From: Eutrophocola sp965662685 | Lineage (GTDB): Bacteria > Pseudomonadota > Gammaproteobacteria > Pseudomonadales > Pseudohongiellaceae | Assembly: GCA_965662685.1 (NCBI GenBank) | Contig: CBFIIQ010000009.1 | Span: 19,595-83,594, forward strand | Direction: 5' to 3' | Length of the DNA: 64,000 nucleotides | Part shown: piece after piece, positions 44,234-51,940 of the stretch | How positions within the stretch are numbered: position 1 is the first letter of the stretch | Layout: each line of letters opens with the position of its first letter | Notes under the pieces: generated by a model | Database searches by the model: none | Seen by the model: only the letters and a program-made list of their open reading frames with translations | Told to the model about the DNA's origin: nothing | Program-made: the position numbers and the translations under genes

Positions 44234-46141
44234 TCACAGGTGCCCGGAAACCCGGTTACCCGATATGCCTGACTTGTGTGACACGGGATTCTCTTTTGCC
44301 TTTTGTGGTGATTTTGGAAGAATGCAAAAACCAGGCTTTAACCTTTGCCGGTATGATTGCATTTTCTGCTCATTGAACGTTTCTTCCTGAAATAACTGCG
44401 TCGCCGACTCCTTTAGAAGACTGAGATTGCTCTGCAAAATGGCGCAGGCTTTTTCATAGGAGTCATCAAGAAACTTCATGATGGCTGTAGTCACCTGTTG
44501 TGCAATGTCAGGGCCGTAATCCTCACTTGTAACGTAGTGCTTTTCCATGTCCAGGAAGAAATTTTTCCGTTTTTCCAGTGCCAGCAGTCCAATAGTATCG
44601 GACATACCATATTCCATGACCATGGCGCGGGCGATATCGGTTGCCTTGACCAGGTCGTCAGCAGCCCCGGTGGTGATATCCTGGAATATCAATTGTTCGG
44701 CAGCACGCCCGGCCAGTAAAACTGCGAGGCGATTTTCAAGCTCGCTCTTACTGATGAGATAGCGATCTTCGGCGGGGCGCTGGATAGTATAGCCCAGTGA
44801 ACCAATGCCCCGAGGGATAACAGATACCTTCTGGATAGTCTGCTCAGGATGAAGGGTCATGGCGACAAGGGCATGCCCCATTTCATGGTGGGCGACAATT
44901 TTTTTCTCTACCGGATCGATCAGCCTGCTGCGTTTTTCCAGTCCAGCCACTATACGTTCAACAGCATTGACAAAATCATCCAGAGTCACTTTTTCTGCAT
45001 TGCGACGAGTGGCGATAATAGCTGCTTCGTTGGCCAGATTGGCAAGATCGGCACCACTGAATCCGGTGGTTAAAGCAGCGACATCGGCTAGCTTGAGCGT
45101 TTGATCAAGACGGATGTTTTTGGTGTGAACTCGTAAAATTTGTTCTCTGCCATTTTTGTCAGGTCGCTCCATCATCACCTGCCGATCAAAACGACCTGCG
45201 CGCAACAAGGCTGGGTCCAGAATTTCCGGTCGGTTGGTGGCTGCCAGAATAATGACACCGGTTGAACTATTGAAACCATCCATTTCACTTAAAAGCTGAT
45301 TCAGGGTCTGTTCGCTTTCATTATGGCCGCCACTTATTGGTCCCAGTCCGCGCGCCCGGCCCAATGCATCCATTTCGTCAATGAAAATAATCGCTGGTGC
45401 ATGCGTTTTTGCCTGCTCGAAAAGATCGCGTACGCGTGCAGCACCAACGCCGACGAACATTTCAATAAATTCCGAACCACTGATTGAGAAAAAAGGCACG
45501 CCAGCTTCTCCAGCGAGCGCCCGGGCAATTAATGTTTTTCCCGTGCCGGGAGGCCCCACCAGTAAAATTCCCTTTGGCACATGGGCCCCCAGCTTCGTGA
45601 AGCGCTGGGGTTCTTTAAGGAACTGTACTATTTCCTTTAACTCAGTCTTGGCTTCATCAACGCCAGCTACATCTCTGAAACTGACACCCGTATTTTTTTC
45701 TACCAGCACTTGTGCATTACTTTTCCCGATATTCATCATGCCGCCAAAACCCTGGCGTTCGGCAAAACGTCTGAACACAAACAGCCATACCAACACAAAA
45801 ACCAATGCCGGTGCTATCCAGGAAATAATATTGCCGAAAAAATTACTGCTTACTATACCGGTGTATTCGACCTCATATTTTGCCAGTTTTTCAGCCAGTG
45901 CAGGGTCGAGTCGGGGAGTGATAAAGGAAGTCTTGCCATCAATATTGCTGTTGAACTCACCACGAATAAATTGCTCATCGACTTCCACACGCTGGATACG
46001 ATCTTCTTCAAGGTATTGTTCGAACTGACTGTAACTTAGTTCGGCCTGACGTGAGAGGGGACCGAACAAGGCCTGAAACAATATAACCAGCCATATAGCT
46101 ACCAAGACGTAGCCGAAATTGAGTGTATGTTTTCTTAGCAT
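44234..46141 (-). CDS. ftsH: FtsH-type membrane ATP-dependent zinc metalloprotease
   Basis: 635 residues. Two N-terminal membrane helices flank a small periplasmic domain; then the AAA module with Walker A GPPGTGKT, Walker B IIFIDEMDALG, the SRH region ATNRPEILDPALLRAGRFDR, and the metalloprotease HEMGH. It degrades misfolded membrane and regulatory proteins. The C-terminus is slightly atypical (KPGFCILPKS) and differs from housekeeping FtsH, so this may be an additional copy for stress; proof needs the rest of the genome. ATG at 46141; a TTG codon two codons upstream extends the frame. Confidence 0.94.
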   Translation of the reverse strand: MLRKHTLNFGYVLVAIWLVILFQALFGPLSRQAELSYSQFEQYLEEDRIQRVEVDEQFIRGEFNSNIDGKTSFITPRLDPALAEKLAKYEVEYTGIVSSNFFGNIISWIAPALVFVLVWLFVFRRFAERQGFGGMMNIGKSNAQVLVEKNTGVSFRDVAGVDEAKTELKEIVQFLKEPQRFTKLGAHVPKGILLVGPPGTGKTLIARALAGEAGVPFFSISGSEFIEMFVGVGAARVRDLFEQAKTHAPAIIFIDEMDALGRARGLGPISGGHNESEQTLNQLLSEMDGFNSSTGVIILAATNRPEILDPALLRAGRFDRQVMMERPDKNGREQILRVHTKNIRLDQTLKLADVAALTTGFSGADLANLANEAAIIATRRNAEKVTLDDFVNAVERIVAGLEKRSRLIDPVEKKIVAHHEMGHALVAMTLHPEQTIQKVSVIPRGIGSLGYTIQRPAEDRYLISKSELENRLAVLLAGRAAEQLIFQDITTGAADDLVKATDIARAMVMEYGMSDTIGLLALEKRKNFFLDMEKHYVTSEDYGPDIAQQVTTAIMKFLDDSYEKACAILQSNLSLLKESATQLFQEETFNEQKMQSYRQRLKPGFCILPKSPQKAKENPVSHKSGISGNRVSGHL

Positions 46142-46248
46142 GGACAATTTGTCTGTTTGCTACAGTAGTTTCATTAATGATGCTCAATGGCATCGTGTCT
46201 CTGCACGTTGAAAAGCTGCCTGGAAGTAAGGAATAGTGGGATAAAAAA

Positions 46249-46329
46249 CCGGCACAGAGTGCAACAAATGGGAGAATGTCTGGAAAACAGCCTACATAAC
46301 GTGAATAGTAGGATGTTACCCTGTGCCGG
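46249..46329. repeat. Inverted repeat CCGGCACAG...CTGTGCCGG
   Basis: Nine-base arms at 46249-46257 and 46321-46329 are perfectly complementary and flanked by A runs, with 63 bases between them. It lies between hsp20 and ftsH. It may be a structured leader or terminator, or a very small MITE-like remnant. Confidence 0.55.
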
Positions 46330-46354
46330 AAAAATCTTTGCCGCTATATAAAAA

Positions 46355-46813
46355 TCAGGACTCAATGGTAATCTTGCGTGGTGTTGTTTCAGGGCTTTTG
46401 GCAATAGTAATTGTCAGTACGCCATTTTTACCCTTTGCCTTGATATTGTCGCTGTCAGCCGATTCTGGCATACGAAATAATCGTTCGAATGTACCGTAAG
46501 AACATTCCTGCATGCGGTAATTCTTTTTCTTTTCCTCTTTTTCAATTTTTCGTTCGCCATATATTCTCAGGATACCGTTTTCCATGGTGACGTCGATATC
46601 CTTTGGATCAACACCAGGGATATCGGCAGTGACGATAAACTGCTTGTCTTCTTCCTTTATGTCCACTCTGGGAGACCACTCCATTCCGGTCCAGCTTTCC
46701 ATTTCATCAAACACTGCAGGAAAACCTCTGTTACCGTTTTGATGAAAAAAATCATTAATCTCATCCTGCATGCGGTTAAGGAAGCGCGTAGGATCGTATT
46801 TGGTCAATTGCAT
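46355..46813 (-). CDS. Small heat-shock protein (Hsp20/alpha-crystallin)
   Basis: 152 residues. The alpha-crystallin domain spans about residues 45-140 (VDIKEEDKQFIVTADIPGVD, MENGILRIYGERK, NGVLTITIAKSPE), with the C-terminal PRKITIES replacing an I-x-I tail. It holds unfolding proteins in a refoldable state. GGAG lies 8 bases before the ATG at 46813; the longer frame to 46909 has no site and runs into the promoter. A perfect FNR box with a good -10 lies upstream, so low oxygen rather than heat alone may induce it. Confidence 0.93.
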   Translation of the reverse strand: MQLTKYDPTRFLNRMQDEINDFFHQNGNRGFPAVFDEMESWTGMEWSPRVDIKEEDKQFIVTADIPGVDPKDIDVTMENGILRIYGERKIEKEEKKKNYRMQECSYGTFERLFRMPESADSDNIKAKGKNGVLTITIAKSPETTPRKITIES

Positions 46814-46856
46814 AGCATAATCTCCGTGATAGAGTTGATTGATGTAGGAGAAATTG

Positions 46857-46897
46857 ATGATAGAAAATGCCATCAGGCATGAATTGATCAGGATCAA
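46857..46897 (-). promoter_or_regulatory. FNR box TTGATcaggATCAA plus -10 TATCAT, for hsp20
   Basis: The box at 46884-46897 is perfect. On the minus strand TATCAT at 46862-46857 matches five of six -10 bases and is within 1 bp of the class II position; transcription is predicted from about 46850, 37 bases before the ATG. Confidence 0.83.
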
Positions 46898-46979
46898 ATT
46901 TGCGGGCAAAGTACCTGCTGATTAATGAGCACATTCAGGCCCGTACAGGTTTGGATTATCAGCATTAGTATTGGCGTTG

Positions 46980-47597
46980 TCAGATAGTGGTGAAGTTAAA
47001 TTCACTGATTATTCTGACCAGCTGGGCAAGAGAGCGGCATTGCAATTTTTGCATGATATTAGCCCGGTAGATTTCAATGGTGCGTTGACTTAATGACATT
47101 TCAATGGCGATGACCTTGGTAGCCTTTGCATCAACTATATGATCAAGCACTTCCTTTTCTCGTGGCGTTAGGGTTTGAAGACGATCCCTGATGTTCTTTT
47201 GCTTAATTAGGGCAGCGCGGTATTTTTGATCCTTATCCAGCGCCTGTTTGATTAATACCAATAATTCAGTATTGTCAAAAGGCTTCTGAAGAAAATCGAA
47301 AGCGCCAGCCTTAAGCGCCTTGACTGCGGTATCTACATCGGCATGGCCGGTAATAAAAATGATAGGTAACGTGGCGCCTACTGCTAATAGCTCATCCTGC
47401 AGATTAAGCCCGGACATCACAGGCATGTGGATGTCCAACACCAGGCAGCCGGATTTGGTAGGATCATAGGAATTGAGGAATGCTTGCGCATCGGGATAGG
47501 TTGCCGCGGTTAGCCCAGACGTTTTCAGAAGAATAGACAGTGAATCCCGTATTGCCGCATCGTCATCTACTATATGAATTATCTGGCCTTTGTCCAT
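46980..47597 (-). CDS. FixJ-family response regulator
   Basis: 205 residues: receiver domain (HIVDDDAAIRDSLS acidic pocket, VLDIHMPVMSG with the phospho-acceptor Asp, FITGHADVD, FLQKPFDN with conserved Lys) and a LuxR-type helix-turn-helix (LTPREKEVLDHIV...SQRTIEIYRANIMQKLQ). FixJ/TodT-type regulators often control respiratory or aromatic-degradation genes. It follows a 75-residue histidine-kinase fragment by 11 bp; no complete kinase is adjacent. Confidence 0.92.
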   Translation of the reverse strand: MDKGQIIHIVDDDAAIRDSLSILLKTSGLTAATYPDAQAFLNSYDPTKSGCLVLDIHMPVMSGLNLQDELLAVGATLPIIFITGHADVDTAVKALKAGAFDFLQKPFDNTELLVLIKQALDKDQKYRAALIKQKNIRDRLQTLTPREKEVLDHIVDAKATKVIAIEMSLSQRTIEIYRANIMQKLQCRSLAQLVRIISEFNFTTI

Positions 47598-47608
47598 AGT
47601 ACGGCAAC

Positions 47609-47836
47609 TTACTCTTGTGTCTTTCTGAAATTATCGCAGCACTCATGCAGTTCCTTACTGATAATGGTAGTGCGCGCAGCCTGATCTGAAATTTTTTCAA
47701 ATAAACCCTGAAGCAATTCCCTGTCAAAATCATCGTTGTTCAGCATGGTACGCCCGGCCTGGGCATAATTACTGATAGCAGTTAGCGGCTGATTAAGTTG
47801 ATGCAGGATGTTGTTTAATTGTTGCTGTTTTTCCAT
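47609..47836 (-). CDS. Stand-alone histidine-kinase dimerisation/phosphoacceptor (HisKA) domain
   Basis: 75 residues containing the H-box HQLNQPLTAISNYAQAG, as in FixL-type kinases, and little else: there is no sensor domain before it and no ATP-binding (HATPase_c) domain after it. The stop is followed 11 bp later by the FixJ-type gene. It could be a short phosphotransfer or dimerisation partner for a kinase elsewhere, or the relic of a truncated kinase gene. Upstream DNA is AT-rich and I do not find the missing parts. The ribosome-binding site is weak. Confidence 0.6.
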   Translation of the reverse strand: MEKQQQLNNILHQLNQPLTAISNYAQAGRTMLNNDDFDRELLQGLFEKISDQAARTTIISKELHECCDNFRKTQE

Positions 47837-48120
47837 ATTTACTTGGTTTATTTCATCAAAAAAATTAGAAAAAATCTGTCAAACTTTGTCAGTATTACAT
47901 AAAAATTAGTTATAAACCAAGAGTTACATATCAGGTTTTACATATACTCCTTTGGAGACGACGGTAGCGAAAAAGTGAATATATAACTAGGTAAAAATCC
48001 CTATAGAGATGTTCAAATAAAACATTTAGTCTGTCATAAGGAGCGGGGTTGTGGGTTTGGATCCTGATGTGAGTAATGCAGGGGTAAAAATCGAGAAAAT
48101 TAACAAATATAGATAAGAGA

Positions 48121-48156
48121 AAGGTAAAGGTAAAGGTAAAGGTAAAGGTAAAGGTA
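48121..48156 (+). repeat. Six tandem hexamers AAGGTA
   Basis: Exact six-fold AAGGTA array followed by degenerate units GAAGTA and AAAGTTA. Likely a slippage-prone simple repeat. Confidence 0.9.
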
Positions 48157-48476
48157 GAAGTAAAAGTTAAATAACGGTTGAAGTAAAATATAGAAGTAAA
48201 ATATAGAAGGGATTCTTCAATTACGTTCTATTTTATAAGCAGCCAGAAAAATACAATTTTAATGGCTGGCCACACTTCCAGTGTACCTTGACATGTGTAT
48301 TAATTTGACGCGAAAAACCCCACGAAAACCTCAGTAACATTGCTATAAAACCGGGCTATATTTCAACATCTTAAATACTGTTGGCGGTTACCGTAAACCA
48401 GTGCTTATTACTACTGAAACACGGTTGATTGGTAAATGAAGAAATATTTAGTGAATTATTATTAGGGGACAAAAAC

Positions 48477-48521
48477 ATGAAGGGGCTCAGGAAAATAGAA
48501 ACCCCGGAAAAGATCAGTTAA
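48477..48521 (+). other. 14-codon mini-ORF with strong ribosome-binding site and adjoining AATTACC repeats
   Basis: AGGGGAC lies 6 bases before ATG; the peptide is MKGLRKIETPEKIS. Right after it, 48526-48551 holds AATTACC three times with two CCTCC anti-Shine-Dalgarno cores, which could pair with the AGGGG. This may be a leader peptide, but no downstream gene is obvious. Low certainty. Confidence 0.3.
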
Positions 48522-48568
48522 CTATAATTACCTCCAATTACCTCCAATTACCCATACAACTACCAATA

Positions 48569-48609
48569 TTGATGCAGGTCAAATGTCGGTGTTCATGCAG
48601 TCTTAGTAT
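48569..48609 (+). promoter_or_regulatory. Orphan FNR box TTGATgcagGTCAA plus -10 TAGTAT
   Basis: A perfect box (48569-48582) with TAGTAT at 48604-48609 within 1 bp of the class II position, predicting a plus-strand transcript from about 48616. No recognised gene starts within 500 bp, so a small RNA or the weak ORF at 48818 is the candidate product. Confidence 0.65.
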
Positions 48610-48817
48610 CTCCCTTAATATATTTTAATCAGCATTGGCAATTACCCTGTCAGTCAGCTGTTTTAGCAATGCTCATTAGTTGTTTCTCACGTTAACAAGA
48701 TCATTTTTGTTTTCAGGAAAATATCGCTCTTGTCATAGAGTACCTTTATCAATAAAGACACGTTCCCTGTGACATCGCCAAATTAGAGTAACCATTTACA
48801 GGCTTTAAGTATTACCC

Positions 48818-48991
48818 GTGGGAATTGAAACCGGCATTCAGGTCGATAGCGGACAAGGCCATCCCAGCTTAAACAAAAAGATTGTTCTGGCTGGTTTTGT
48901 AACACTTGCCATGATGCTACCCGCCACATGTCGAGATACTAGAGACGTTGATCAAGTCATTGTTAACGTGGTTTTGGCTTCTGAAAAATAA
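48818..48991 (+). other. Possible 57-residue ORF (GTG start)
   Basis: Frame open from GTG at 48818 to TAA at 48991 with a hydrophobic central segment (KKIVLAGFVTLAMMLPATC) that could be a signal peptide with lipobox-like end. The ribosome-binding site is poor. It is the only sizeable plus-strand frame behind the orphan FNR promoter; it may also be a relic. Confidence 0.25.
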
Positions 48992-49119
48992 TCATTTACC
49001 ACTCGAGGACAGCCGATAACTAATTTACTTTTATGAAATGGTGATGAGTTCGGTATAAGCGTGCAGAGGATAATTTACAAAATTCACTGTGTAAATTCGT
49101 TAACTGTCGGAATATCTTG

Positions 49120-50580
49120 ATGAGCAGAAAAATTATGTTTAGACATTATGCTACTTTTACATACTTGTTGATTGTATTTTCATTCATAATATTTCCTGCA
49201 AGTGCTCAGGTTGGAGGTCTTGACAGTCTTCGCCAGTCAGGCAAGGCTTTTTCCTACGTAGCGCAGCGCGTTTCACCATCAGTAGTTTACATTCAGGTGG
49301 AAAGTACACAGGAAACTTCCCTGCAGGACCGGTTCTCCAACCCCTTCAATGATGATTTCTTCAGACGATTTTTTGGTGGAATACCCCGAGGGGATAGTCC
49401 CGGGAATCAACCACGTACTGTTAACCAGGGTTCAGGCTTTGTATTCTCAATAGACAATGGCTTGTTATCTGACAAAGCTTATATTCTCACTAACAATCAT
49501 CTCGTTGAAGGCGCTCAGAACATCCAGGTGACATTTCAGGACGGGCGTGAATTCGAGGCTAGCATAACGGGTACAGACCCTGAATCAGATATAGCGGTGA
49601 TTGAAATAATGGCAAGTAATGTGCCTTTTTTATTATTTGGTGATTCTTCCATGCTTGAAGTCGGGGAATGGGTAGCAGCAATAGGCAATCCGTTTGGTCT
49701 GAATCATACACTAACCGTAGGTGTGGTCAGTGCCAAGGATCGTACTGGCCTGGGCATAAACGACTATGAGGATTTTATACAAACCGATGCTGCCATTAAT
49801 CCAGGTAATTCCGGCGGCCCTCTAGTTAACCTTGATAGCGAAGTGATTGGTATTAATTCAGCAATTTTCACACGAAGTGGTGGCTACATGGGAGTCGGAT
49901 TCGCCATCCCCAGTAACCTGGCTAAAAGTATTGCCATTCAGCTTATAGACAGTGGAGAAGTTGTACGTGGCTATTTGGGTATTGTAATCCAGCCTTTAAC
50001 CGGAGATTTAGCACAGTCTTTTGGCCTGGAACAAACCCGGGGGGTGTTGATTGCTCAGATATCGGAAAACTCGCCAGCACAGCAGGCCGGATTAAAACGG
50101 GGAGACATTATCACAGCTTTTCAGAATCAAGCTGTTACTGATGTCGGTGCTTTTCGTAATCAGGTATCCCTTACAACTCCTGGTAGTCGTGTACAACTCA
50201 CAGTCATTCGTGATGGTCGGCGCAGAAATATAGACGTTTCTATCGGCACACTTAACGAAGATCAACGAGTTTCTCAGGATTCTACCCAGAGTATCGATGA
50301 ACTTGGTTTAACGGTACAGGCATTAACCGCCCAATTAGCAGAGCAGTTCAACGCCAGGGCGGGAGAAGGTGTAGTGGTTACACAGGTGATGCCAGGATCC
50401 ATTGCAGCGATGGCTGGTATCCAGAGAGGAGCCATCATTTTGGAAGTAAACAGAATTCCTGTAAACACTGTGGCAATGTTTCATCAGGCTATTGAGGATA
50501 GTCGTACTGAGCAACAAGTATTATTGCTGATTCGAACTGTCAGGGGGCAACGTTATGTTGCACTGAAATGGGACCGCTAA
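49120..50580 (+). CDS. Periplasmic serine protease, DegP/HtrA family
   Basis: 486 residues. Signal peptide (LLIVFSFIIFPASAQ), trypsin-like domain with the triad His in ILTNNHLVEG, Asp in DPESDIAVIE and Ser in NPGNSGGPLVN, followed by two PDZ domains (GYLGIVIQPLTGD and the region from TVQALTAQLAEQF). It removes or refolds damaged envelope proteins. The ATG at 49120 is preceded by an in-frame TTG; another ATG occurs at 49135. It stands alone after an AT-rich region. Confidence 0.95.
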   Translation: MSRKIMFRHYATFTYLLIVFSFIIFPASAQVGGLDSLRQSGKAFSYVAQRVSPSVVYIQVESTQETSLQDRFSNPFNDDFFRRFFGGIPRGDSPGNQPRTVNQGSGFVFSIDNGLLSDKAYILTNNHLVEGAQNIQVTFQDGREFEASITGTDPESDIAVIEIMASNVPFLLFGDSSMLEVGEWVAAIGNPFGLNHTLTVGVVSAKDRTGLGINDYEDFIQTDAAINPGNSGGPLVNLDSEVIGINSAIFTRSGGYMGVGFAIPSNLAKSIAIQLIDSGEVVRGYLGIVIQPLTGDLAQSFGLEQTRGVLIAQISENSPAQQAGLKRGDIITAFQNQAVTDVGAFRNQVSLTTPGSRVQLTVIRDGRRRNIDVSIGTLNEDQRVSQDSTQSIDELGLTVQALTAQLAEQFNARAGEGVVVTQVMPGSIAAMAGIQRGAIILEVNRIPVNTVAMFHQAIEDSRTEQQVLLLIRTVRGQRYVALKWDR

Positions 50581-51256
50581 TCCAGGCAGGCCTTAGCCCG
50601 GTTCAGATGAAAATCATGCCTTGAAACTATCTGAAAAACCACGCGTAGTGGCGATTTCCGGCAGCTATCATTGAATAGGCCATTTCCCTCCTGCATCGTT
50701 TCAATCACATTGCCACGGATGTTGTATTCCTGATATTCAAAATTATATTGAAACATTGCCGGTGGCCGAGTAATAACCCGGTCTATATGTGATGTTAAGT
50801 ACCACACACGCATTCCTCGGCAAATAATCAAATTCACAGTCTTTATCTATATTTATCAGCACTGCAGAACAGCTTTGGCAGAAGTTGGACACACTCCCTG
50901 GCCGCAAAAGTCGCCTGAAAAGACTGATTATGTTACGGCCACATCGCAACAGGCTTTAATTCCTTTGCCTGTCTCGAGAGGCCCGACACCATCGCAGAGG
51001 CAGCACAGCCAGCGCTCTGCATCGGCTCAATAAGCGTTTTACATATTTCTTTCATGATTATTAGCTGAAAAATTCACTCTTTGTCTCAGCCTGGCCAGGA
51101 TTCATAAAGGGCCAATAGTGGAAAACCACGTTTGCATTTCAGGACCATGAGAAAAAAATCTGAATATATTTTCCTTGCCTGTTTATTGGGCGAAAAGTAT
51201 TCTTGGGATCATTTCTCACGCCATAAATAGTTGAAAATAGCCATCGGGAGATATTT
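50581..51256. other. Gene-poor region with possible degraded coding relics
   Basis: Only short frames occur, mostly on the minus strand: 40 codons at 50933-51055 (MKEICKTLIEPMQSAGCAAS at its start), a 68-codon frame at 50743-50949 and an 86-codon frame at 50577-50837 in another phase. They overlap end to end in different frames without ribosome-binding sites, as a decayed gene would. I do not recognise the ancestor. Confidence 0.4.
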
Positions 51257-51706
51257 TTGACCAATCGTAGACAATTTATTCAGGCAGGCCTTACTTTTTC
51301 CGGCTTATCACTAAGCGAATTTTCAGCCATAAAAATGGCTGTTGCCTCGCCACAAGGTGCTTACCTGAATCTGGAAAACTTTGTCGCTGACCGCCGTTAT
51401 TCTCAATCCATGACTGCAGCGTCCAAACTCGCCAGCGAGGGTGTCCCGATAGTTGAGGTTTCCGGCGATGTTACTGATCTGTGGGTCGATAAATACTCAG
51501 TGCAGTGGAAGCACCGAACGATGACTCTGGCAGGCGTGACGGGGCGTGATGTTCTCTTTGTACTGGAAACTTTAGCACCGGATTACGGTATGCGGGTCAT
51601 CCACAAGCAAACTCTTGATACCGGCTCCCTGCCAACTGACGATGCCTCGCTTGAGGTTATTTCATGGATTATCGCATCCAGGCAGGTAGCGAAAGCCGTG
51701 CTGTAA
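51257..51706 (+). CDS. Tat-signal secreted hypothetical protein
   Basis: 149 residues with a twin-arginine signal NRRQFIQAG near the N-terminus, which targets folded, often cofactor-bearing proteins to the periplasm. The start codon is TTG with GGGAG 8 bases upstream. The mature part has no cysteine cluster or recognisable cofactor motif; VEVSGDVTDLWVDKYSVQWK and GRDVLFVLETLAPDYGMRV suggest an alpha/beta fold. It may need a partner subunit; the next possible ORF is very small. Function unknown. Confidence 0.65.
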   Translation: MTNRRQFIQAGLTFSGLSLSEFSAIKMAVASPQGAYLNLENFVADRRYSQSMTAASKLASEGVPIVEVSGDVTDLWVDKYSVQWKHRTMTLAGVTGRDVLFVLETLAPDYGMRVIHKQTLDTGSLPTDDASLEVISWIIASRQVAKAVL

Positions 51707-51757
51707 ACATCCTGACTTGATAATTAAAAATTATAAAAGCAATGCGAGAGACAAATC

Positions 51758-51862
51758 ATGGCGCTATTGCCTCCAGGCGCTGGAGCATTCAGCCCCATGA
51801 CAACTAAAAGAGGTCTGGCAGAAATCGGTATGCCGGATTACGGCATTATTTGTCAGTCATGA
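51758..51862 (+). other. Possible 34-codon ORF after the Tat-signal gene
   Basis: ATG at 51758 with GAGAG 7 bases upstream; peptide starts MALLPPGAGAFSPMTTKRG. It could be a small partner or the start of a truncated gene, since the antisense ModF gene ends shortly after. Low certainty. Confidence 0.3.
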
Positions 51863-51940
51863 TTGATAACATGCCCTCGGGTCCCTATTGCCAGATACTG
51901 TGGAAGAAGCGCAGGCCCATTTATGCCTCCAGTCAAAGTG

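Larger units (their letters stand above)
47837..49119. other. AT-rich gene-poor region
   Basis: About 1.3 kb with no recognisable protein. It contains a hexamer repeat, the direct repeat GAAGTAAAATATA (near 48180-48208), a 14-codon ORF with a strong ribosome-binding site, triple AATTACC repeats, an orphan FNR promoter and a weak 57-codon ORF, each listed separately. Confidence 0.6.

Noticed and set aside
48121..48156. Tandem hexamers as a possible CRISPR-like array
   Set aside because: Unit is 6 bp without spacers and no cas genes are present; simple sequence repeat.
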